This document shows, piece by piece, positions 6,652 through 11,271 of a stretch of DNA of 11,271 nucleotides. The notes under the pieces are model-generated. The model saw nothing but the letters and a program-made list of their open reading frames with translations. It was not told the origin of the DNA and ran no database searches. Every line of letters begins with the position of its first letter. Position 1 is the first letter of the stretch. The stretch covers positions 1 to 11,271 of the forward strand of contig SCRB01000550.1 in assembly GCA_004299545.1 (NCBI GenBank), in the 5' to 3' direction. The DNA is from Rhizobiaceae bacterium. Its GTDB lineage: Bacteria > Pseudomonadota > Alphaproteobacteria > Rhizobiales > Rhizobiaceae. The position numbers were made by a program, and so were the translations under genes.

Positions 6652-7596
6652 TCAATAGCCGGCTTTCCTGTCGACGATGTTCGTCAGCCTTTCGCCCCGT
6701 TCCAGCGCGTCCATCTGTTCCAGCATGAGAGGCACAAGATGCACCGGGTCGGAGCTTGCCGCCGAATGCGGCGTGACGAACACCTTCGGATGCGTCCATA
6801 ACGGGCTCGTTTCAGGAAGCGGCTCGGTCTCGAAAACGTCGAGGCTTGCTTCCTTGATCAGGCCGTCGTCGAGCGCCCGCGCGATGTCGGCATCCTTCTG
6901 CAACTGGCCGCGCCCGGCATTGACGAAAAAAGCGCCGCCAAGGCCGTTTTCGCGATTAAGCTTGCCGAGAAGGCTGTAATCGACGATGCCGCGCGTCGCC
7001 GGCGTCAGCGGCAGCAGGGCGACGAGAATGTCGGTGGCGTTGAGGAAGGGCGTCAATTCGTTTTCGCCATGCCATATTGCAACGCCCTCCATGGTGTGCG
7101 CGGTGCGGCTCCAGCCGTTCACCTTGAAGCCCAGGGCGAGAAGTGCCTTCGCGGCGGCGCGTCCGAGCTGGCCGAGGCCCATGATGCCGACGGCGATCTC
7201 GTCCGCGGGCGGCTGCAGCGGCTCGTGCCAGATTTTCCTGGGCTGTTGGGTGCGGTAAAGCGCGCCCTGCCGGTGATGGTCGAGCACGCGCCAGACGACA
7301 TATTCGACCATATATTGCGTCAGATTCTGCGCCACGACGCGCACGATCGGCACATCCGGAACGGCGGGGTCGTTCAGGATATGATCGACGCCGGCGCCGA
7401 TCGAGAAGATCGCCTTGAGGTTGGGGAGGGAGGCGAGGACACCCGGCCGGTGCTTCCAGACGACCGCATAGTCGATGCTCGGATCGGCGGGACCATCCGG
7501 CTCCAGTGTCACGGGCCGGCTTGCCGATAGAAGCTCGTACCAGCGGTGCGGGTGAAAACCCTGGATGGCAAGAAGGATGCGGTTTGGACCGGGCAT
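6652..7596 (-). CDS. ghrA: GhrA-type 2-hydroxyacid dehydrogenase (glyoxylate/hydroxypyruvate reductase)
   Basis: 314 residues, the normal length. Enzymes of this D-isomer-specific 2-hydroxyacid dehydrogenase family use NAD(P)H to reduce glyoxylate to glycolate and hydroxypyruvate to glycerate in the cytosol. The nucleotide-binding motif GLGQLG is at 140-145. The probable catalytic trio is Arg229 in NAGRGQ, Glu258 in DVFETEPLP and His277 in TPHSAAS, with spacings as in the family. The Arg-containing WSRT sequence after the second strand (162-165) favours NADPH, as in GhrA. The ATG at 7596 has a GAGGGGAG stretch just upstream. Only 18 bases separate it from the yejF stop, so it is probably the last gene of the yej transcript, although its metabolic link to peptide import is unclear. 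Substrate range is inferred, and other 2-ketoacids are possible. Confidence 0.87.
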   Translation of the reverse strand: MPGPNRILLAIQGFHPHRWYELLSASRPVTLEPDGPADPSIDYAVVWKHRPGVLASLPNLKAIFSIGAGVDHILNDPAVPDVPIVRVVAQNLTQYMVEYVVWRVLDHHRQGALYRTQQPRKIWHEPLQPPADEIAVGIMGLGQLGRAAAKALLALGFKVNGWSRTAHTMEGVAIWHGENELTPFLNATDILVALLPLTPATRGIVDYSLLGKLNRENGLGGAFFVNAGRGQLQKDADIARALDDGLIKEASLDVFETEPLPETSPLWTHPKVFVTPHSAASSDPVHLVPLMLEQMDALERGERLTNIVDRKAGY

Positions 7597-7614
7597 GAAC
7601 TCCCCTCGAAAAGG

Positions 7615-9246
7615 TTATTGCGCGACGACGCCTTCCGGCGCGGTTTCGGCCTTGAAGGCGGCGGCGATCAGGGCCTTCGTATAGTCGGTCCTGGGACGCG
7701 AGAAAATCTCTTCCGACGGCCCGGTTTCCACCACCTCGCCGTTACGCATGACGATCACGCGGTTGGCGAGCGCACGCACGACCTTGAGGTCATGGCTGAT
7801 GAACAGATAGGCGAGGTCGTGCTTCTTCTGAAGGTTGCGCAACAAGTCCACCACCTGCGCCTGTACGCTCATGTCGAGCGCAGAAGTGGGCTCGTCGAGC
7901 ATGACGAAGCGCGGATTAAGCACCATGGCGCGGGCGATGGCGATGCGCTGGCGTTGGCCGCCGGAGAATTCATGCGGATAGCGGAAACGCGTGGCCGGAT
8001 CGAGGCCGACCTCCTTCAGAACGGCGACGACGCGTTGGTCGCGCGCATCGGCTTTGAGGGAGGGTTCGTGGATTTTCAGTCCCTCCTCGATGATCTCGCT
8101 GACCGACATGCGCGGGCTGAGCGAGCCGTAGGGATCCTGGAAGACAATTTGCAATTCGCGCCGCAGCGGCCGCATGTCGCGGAAGGAGAACTTGTCGATC
8201 TCGCGGCCGGCGAAGCGGATGTCGCCCTGCGAGGAAATCAGCCGCGATAGCGCCAGGCCGAGCGTCGTCTTGCCCGATCCCGATTCGCCGACGACGCCGA
8301 GCGTCTGCCCCGTCCTGACCGAAAGATCGATGCCGTTGACCGCCTTCACGTGATCGACGGTGCGGCGGAAGAAGCCTTTCTTTATCGGAAACCAGACGCG
8401 GACGTTCTTCCCTTCCATGACGACCGGGGCATCTTCGTCGGCTTCAGGCGGTTTGCCCTTCGGCTCCGCGGCGAGCAGATGACGCGTATATTCGTGTTGC
8501 GGATTGTCGAAAATCGCCTGTGTCGGTCCCGTCTCGACGATATGGCCGCCGGTCATGACGCAGACCCGGTCGGCGATGCGGCGCACGATGCCGAGGTCAT
8601 GCGTGATGAACAGCATCGACATGCCGTTCGCCTTCTTCAGCCGGGCGAGCAGTTCCAGGATTTGCGCCTGCACGGTGACGTCGAGCGCGGTGGTCGGTTC
8701 GTCAGCGATCAGAAGCTCCGGCTCGTTGGCGAGTGCCATGGCGATCATGACGCGCTGCCGCTGCCCGCCTGAAAGCTGGTGCGGATAAGCGCCAAGCCGC
8801 TTTTCCGGGTCGCGTATGCCAACTTCGTGCAGCAGTTCGAGCGTTCTTTCGCGCGCCTTCCTGTCGCGCATGCCCCGATGGATGCGAAGGATCTCGCCGA
8901 TCTGCTTTTCGATCGTGTGCAGCGGGTTGAGCGAGGTCATCGGCTCCTGGAAGATCATGGTGATCTTGTTGCCGCGCACGCGCCTCAGCCCCTTTTCGTC
9001 CAGGGCGATGAGGTCCAATCCGTCGAACAGGATTTGGCCGGAGGGGTGGTTGGCCGGTGGATAGGGCAGAAGTTTCAGGACCGAAAGTGCGGAGACCGAC
9101 TTGCCCGAGCCGGATTCGCCCACCAGCGCCAGCGTCTCGCCGCGCCCTATGTCGAAGGAAATGTGGTCGACGGCGAGGCTTGTGTGTCCGTCCTGGGTGA
9201 AGGCGACGGACAGGTCACGCACCGAAAGAAGAGGGGCGTCGCTCAA
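7615..9246 (-). CDS. yejF: Peptide ABC transporter, fused double ATP-binding protein YejF
   Basis: 543 residues with two complete ABC ATPase halves, the hallmark of YejF, the ATPase of the YejABEF peptide importer. Half 1 has Walker A GESGSGKS (43-50), Q-loop Gln100, signature LSGGQ (158-162), Walker B LLIADE (178-183) and switch His216. Half 2 has GESGSGKT (320-327), Gln370, FSGGQ (427-431), VMLDE (448-452) and His485. Oligopeptide-transporter C-terminal extensions follow each half. All catalytic residues are intact. The start is a TTG (9246-9244) that overlaps the vapC stop as TTGA; GAGG lies seven bases upstream, inside vapC. No ATG exists near this point; a GTG at 9222 would trim eight residues. 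Expression thus seems coupled to vapC translation. It is a clear member of the family; the peptides carried are not shown by sequence. Confidence 0.93.
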   Translation of the reverse strand: MSDAPLLSVRDLSVAFTQDGHTSLAVDHISFDIGRGETLALVGESGSGKSVSALSVLKLLPYPPANHPSGQILFDGLDLIALDEKGLRRVRGNKITMIFQEPMTSLNPLHTIEKQIGEILRIHRGMRDRKARERTLELLHEVGIRDPEKRLGAYPHQLSGGQRQRVMIAMALANEPELLIADEPTTALDVTVQAQILELLARLKKANGMSMLFITHDLGIVRRIADRVCVMTGGHIVETGPTQAIFDNPQHEYTRHLLAAEPKGKPPEADEDAPVVMEGKNVRVWFPIKKGFFRRTVDHVKAVNGIDLSVRTGQTLGVVGESGSGKTTLGLALSRLISSQGDIRFAGREIDKFSFRDMRPLRRELQIVFQDPYGSLSPRMSVSEIIEEGLKIHEPSLKADARDQRVVAVLKEVGLDPATRFRYPHEFSGGQRQRIAIARAMVLNPRFVMLDEPTSALDMSVQAQVVDLLRNLQKKHDLAYLFISHDLKVVRALANRVIVMRNGEVVETGPSEEIFSRPRTDYTKALIAAAFKAETAPEGVVAQ

Positions 9247-9635
9247 AGCGCGGCCTCGACATCGGTCCTGCGGAAATCGTCGCCCTTGAAAAGCAGCGGC
9301 TCGCTCCGCGCCTTGGCAAGCGCATAGGCGAAGCAGTCGCCGAGATTGAGCTTCGCCGGATGGTTGCCCTTGCCGAAACGCTGGTAGGCTTTGCGCGCGA
9401 GGAGGGCCTGTTCACGATCGACAGGGGCGATCTCAATCGCCAGTTCGTACATCAGCCTGTCGAATTTTTGCGACTTCTCTGGTGAGCCCAATCGATCGAC
9501 CCGTACGGCGGCTTCCAGAAAATTTACCGGAGAAATCATGGGCTTCTCCGAGGAGAATAAGAGGATATCTTCCATAACTCTGCCTTCCGGCTCGTCCAGA
9601 AGGATGGCGAGAAACGCCGATGCGTCAACGATCAC
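9243..9635 (-). CDS. vapC: VapC-type PIN-domain ribonuclease toxin
   Basis: 130 residues from a GTG start. VapC toxins are metal-dependent ribonucleases, often cutting tRNA or rRNA, that are held inactive by VapB. The PIN-domain acidic residues are all present: Asp4 (IVDASAFLAILL), Glu41 (VNFLEA), Asp100 (LNLGDCFAYALA) and Asp119 (LFKGDDF). The GNHPAKLNLGDCFAYALA block is very typical, so the toxin looks functional. GTG at 9635 overlaps the vapB stop (GTGA) and gives the usual MIVDAS start; ATG at 9650 would add five residues and overlap vapB by 19 bases. The stop codon overlaps the yejF start. The gene sits inside the transporter operon, apparently as a later insertion. The RNA target is unknown. 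Confidence 0.92.
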   Translation of the reverse strand: MIVDASAFLAILLDEPEGRVMEDILLFSSEKPMISPVNFLEAAVRVDRLGSPEKSQKFDRLMYELAIEIAPVDREQALLARKAYQRFGKGNHPAKLNLGDCFAYALAKARSEPLLFKGDDFRRTDVEAAL

Positions 9636-9880
9636 TTCGGCAGGCCCCATTCGTCATAAAGATCCGAATGGTCACTCGTCACACCCTCGGGAACAGGGCC
9701 GAAACTGTCGACGATCTCGCGTATACGACGCTTACGCTCCTGGATATTGCGCTCTCTGTGCAACCGGGAAAGTTCACTTTCGAGCGCCTGCTCAATAATG
9801 GCGGTCATGCTCTTCCCGGTTTCAGCAGCGAGTTGGCGTGCCAGCCTTTGCGCCTTCTCGCTCTTGATGTTCATGCCCAT
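9632..9880 (-). CDS. vapB: VapB-type antitoxin
   Basis: 82 residues. It resembles the Rv0623/PSK-type VapB antitoxins: an N-terminal DNA-binding part that begins MGMNIKSEKAQRLARQLA (about residues 1-45), a charged helical middle (about 38-57), and an acidic tail ending DHSDLYDEWGLPK that should bind the toxin. VapB blocks VapC and, with it, represses the shared promoter. Several ATGs lie close together (9892, 9886, 9880, 9874). I chose 9880 because GGAG lies six bases upstream and the MGMNIK start is the common one. The stop codon overlaps the vapC GTG. The gene follows the yejE stop by 49 bases, and that gap holds a promoter. Confidence 0.9.
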   Translation of the reverse strand: MGMNIKSEKAQRLARQLAAETGKSMTAIIEQALESELSRLHRERNIQERKRRIREIVDSFGPVPEGVTSDHSDLYDEWGLPK

Positions 9881-9889
9881 GACCATCTC

Positions 9890-9920
9890 CATGGTAGAAA
9901 ACTCATCTTATTATACCATG
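9890..9920 (-). promoter_or_regulatory. vapBC promoter with operator-like inverted repeat
   Basis: Reading the - strand, a perfect TATAAT -10 element lies at 9915-9910. No good -35 is seen (TTCCAG at 9938-9933 is weak and lies in the last codons of yejE). A seven-base inverted repeat, CATGGTA (9890-9896) and TACCATG (9914-9920), with 17 bases between arms, spans the -10 element and the expected start of transcription. This is where VapB-VapC complexes usually bind to repress themselves. The segment is strikingly A+T rich against the surrounding operon. Confidence 0.65.
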
Positions 9921-9929
9921 TAGCTTAGC

Positions 9930-11081
9930 TCACTGGAACGTCTTGCGCGGGTCGAATGCGTCGCGCACCGCCTCTCCGATGAAGATAAGAAGCGACAGCA
10001 TCAAGGCGAGCACGAAAAAGCCGGTGAATCCCAGCCATGGTGCGTTGAGGTTGGATTGTCCCTGCTTCAGGAGTTCGCCGAGCGAGGGCGAGCCGGGCGG
10101 CAGGCCGAAGCCGAGGAAGTCGAGAGAGGTTAGTGTCGTGATCGAATGGTTGAGGATGAAGGGAATGTAGGTCAGCGTCGCCACCATCGCGTTCGGCAGC
10201 ATGTGACGGAACATGATGGTGCGGTTCGGTACGCCGAGCGCGCGGGCCGCGTTGACATATTCGAGGTTGCGCGCGCGCAGGAATTCCGCTCGCACGACGC
10301 CCACCAGAGCCACCCAGGAAAAGAGGAGCATGATGCCGAGCAGGACGAAGAAGCCCGCCGGCAGAACCGCCGCGATGATGAGGATGAGATAGAGGACGGG
10401 GATTGATGACCAGATCTCGATGAAGCGCTGGAAGATGAGGTCCGTCCAGCCGCCGAAATAACCTTGTACCGCGCCGGCGGCGACGCCGACGATCGCCGAG
10501 AAGAAGGTCAGCGCCAGACCGAACAGGACAGATATGCGGAAACCGTAGATGACGCGCGCCAGAACGTCGCGCGCCTGGTCGTCCGTGCCGAGCCAGTCCC
10601 AATTGCCGATGACGCAGCCGGGGTCGGCGGCATCTTTCGGATAGCGCTGGCAGCGATCCTTCTTCGAGAAGAGCCAGGACGGCTTGGACGGCGCCGGCGT
10701 CGGTATCTCGTTGTTGACGGTCTGGTAGGAATAGCGGATCGGCGGCCAGATCAGCCACCCATGCGCCTTGATCTCGTCGGAGATCACCGGATCGCGATAA
10801 TCGGTTTCCGCCAGGAACCCGCCAAACTTTGCTTCCGGATAGTCGATGACGGCGGGGAACAGAATCTCGCCCTTGTAGGAGGCGAGGATCGGCCTGTCAT
10901 TGGCGATGAGTTCGGCGAAGAGCGTCAGGACGAAGAGGAAGAGGAAAATCCACAGAGACCAGTAGCCGCGCCTGTTGGCCTTGAAATTGCGCCAGCGCCG
11001 CTGGTTGAGCTGCGAAAGAAAAGGCCGCTTCACCGTGGCGGTGACGGGTTCGAGCGCGACGCGCGCCTGGACGTCGGGCAT
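9930..11081 (-). CDS. yejE: Peptide ABC transporter permease YejE
   Basis: 383 residues. YejE is the second inner-membrane permease of the YejABEF peptide importer and pairs with YejB. A first membrane segment (about residues 42-60) is followed by a long periplasmic loop (about 61-175), which has two cysteines (143 and 156) that could form a disulfide. The permease domain has further segments at about 183-206, 224-242, 244-263, 303-320 and 353-371. The ATPase-docking EAA loop is clear at about 273-297 (EYVNAARALG, ending MLPN). The frame reaches back to 11123, but the ATG at 11081 has GGAGGG eight bases upstream and overlaps the yejB stop by one base (TGATG), so it is the chosen start. Downstream, the transporter operon is interrupted by vapBC before yejF. 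Confidence 0.93.
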   Translation of the reverse strand: MPDVQARVALEPVTATVKRPFLSQLNQRRWRNFKANRRGYWSLWIFLFLFVLTLFAELIANDRPILASYKGEILFPAVIDYPEAKFGGFLAETDYRDPVISDEIKAHGWLIWPPIRYSYQTVNNEIPTPAPSKPSWLFSKKDRCQRYPKDAADPGCVIGNWDWLGTDDQARDVLARVIYGFRISVLFGLALTFFSAIVGVAAGAVQGYFGGWTDLIFQRFIEIWSSIPVLYLILIIAAVLPAGFFVLLGIMLLFSWVALVGVVRAEFLRARNLEYVNAARALGVPNRTIMFRHMLPNAMVATLTYIPFILNHSITTLTSLDFLGFGLPPGSPSLGELLKQGQSNLNAPWLGFTGFFVLALMLSLLIFIGEAVRDAFDPRKTFQ

Positions 11082-11271
11082 CAGACGTCCCTCCGCTCGA
11101 AATCGATACGCGGATCGACCCATGTATAGGTGAGGTCGGAGATGAGGCTGACGAAAAGGCCGATCAGCGACATGATGTAGAGATTGGCGAAGACGACCGG
11201 ATAGTCGCGGTCGAGAATGGACCGGTAGCCGAGGAGGCCCAGCCCGTCGAGCGAGAAAATGTTCTCGATCA
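11081..11271 (-). CDS. yejB: 3' end of peptide ABC transporter permease YejB (partial)
   Basis: The window holds the last 62 codons; the 5' part lies beyond the window's right edge. The translation includes [21 protein letters not shown], a typical post-EAA permease segment, then a membrane helix ([20 protein letters not shown]), and ends [12 protein letters not shown]. Binding-protein-dependent permeases of the oligopeptide class commonly end with DPRI. The TGA stop shares one base with the yejE ATG, so the two permeases are translationally coupled. Its place directly before yejE identifies it as YejB, the first permease of the complex. Confidence 0.9.
   Translation of the reverse strand, partial: IENIFSLDGLGLLGYRSILDRDYPVVFANLYIMSLIGLFVSLISDLTYTWVDPRIDFERRDV

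Noticed and set aside
9930..11123. Longer yejE starting at 11123
   Set aside because: The extra 14 codons overlap the yejB end, while ATG 11081 has a strong ribosome binding site and the usual TGATG junction.
10464..11129. 221-codon + strand frame opposite yejE
   Set aside because: The product is Arg/Asp/Glu rich, as expected for the complement of a membrane protein gene, and it lacks domain features.

Overview
This window looks like chromosomal DNA of an alphaproteobacterium of the order Hyphomicrobiales (Rhizobiales), most likely family Rhizobiaceae. The reasons are the high G+C with matching codon use, the cpaF-tadB-tadC order of a rhizobial Tad/Cpa pilus cluster, a TadD-type TPR lipoprotein, and protein sequences that resemble rhizobial homologues. 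The genus cannot be fixed from the sequence alone.

Layout. (1) 1-3830 is a Tad (Flp) type IV pilus region. It holds the last codons of a probable cpaF/tadA ATPase, then tadB and tadC on the + strand, and a 443-bp spacer in which I see no convincing gene. A small Flp pilin gene follows, with its own possible promoter and a good terminator. A TadD-like TPR lipoprotein gene converges on it from the - strand. (2) 3831-3981 is a divergent regulatory region with a perfect 16-bp palindrome and a near-consensus CtrA-type site. (3) 3982-6631 (+) carries an M17 leucyl aminopeptidase, then a short MarR-like regulator whose GTGA overlap couples it to a leaderless SH3-NlpC/P60 peptidase. The regulator's leader holds overlapping dyads that cover its ribosome binding site. 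(4) 6652-11271 (-) reads, in transcription order, yejB (3' end only), yejE, vapB, vapC, yejF and a ghrA-type 2-hydroxyacid dehydrogenase.

How the genes may work together. TadB, TadC, the pilin and the TadD-like lipoprotein are parts of the pilus assembly machine. YejB, YejE and YejF form an inner-membrane peptide importer; in Agrobacterium this transporter family has been linked to import of peptidoglycan fragments. Beside it, facing the other way, lie a cytosolic-looking NlpC/P60 enzyme and a cytosolic aminopeptidase, which together could take apart imported muropeptides. That functional link is inference from gene neighbourhood.

The most unusual feature is a complete vapBC toxin-antitoxin pair inside the yej transporter operon, between yejE and yejF. 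It has its own TATAAT promoter and operator-like inverted repeat. The vapC stop codon overlaps the TTG start of yejF (TTGA), so translation of a transporter ATPase appears coupled to a toxin gene. I did not find a wholly unknown gene system, CRISPR array, tRNA, rRNA or insertion sequence.
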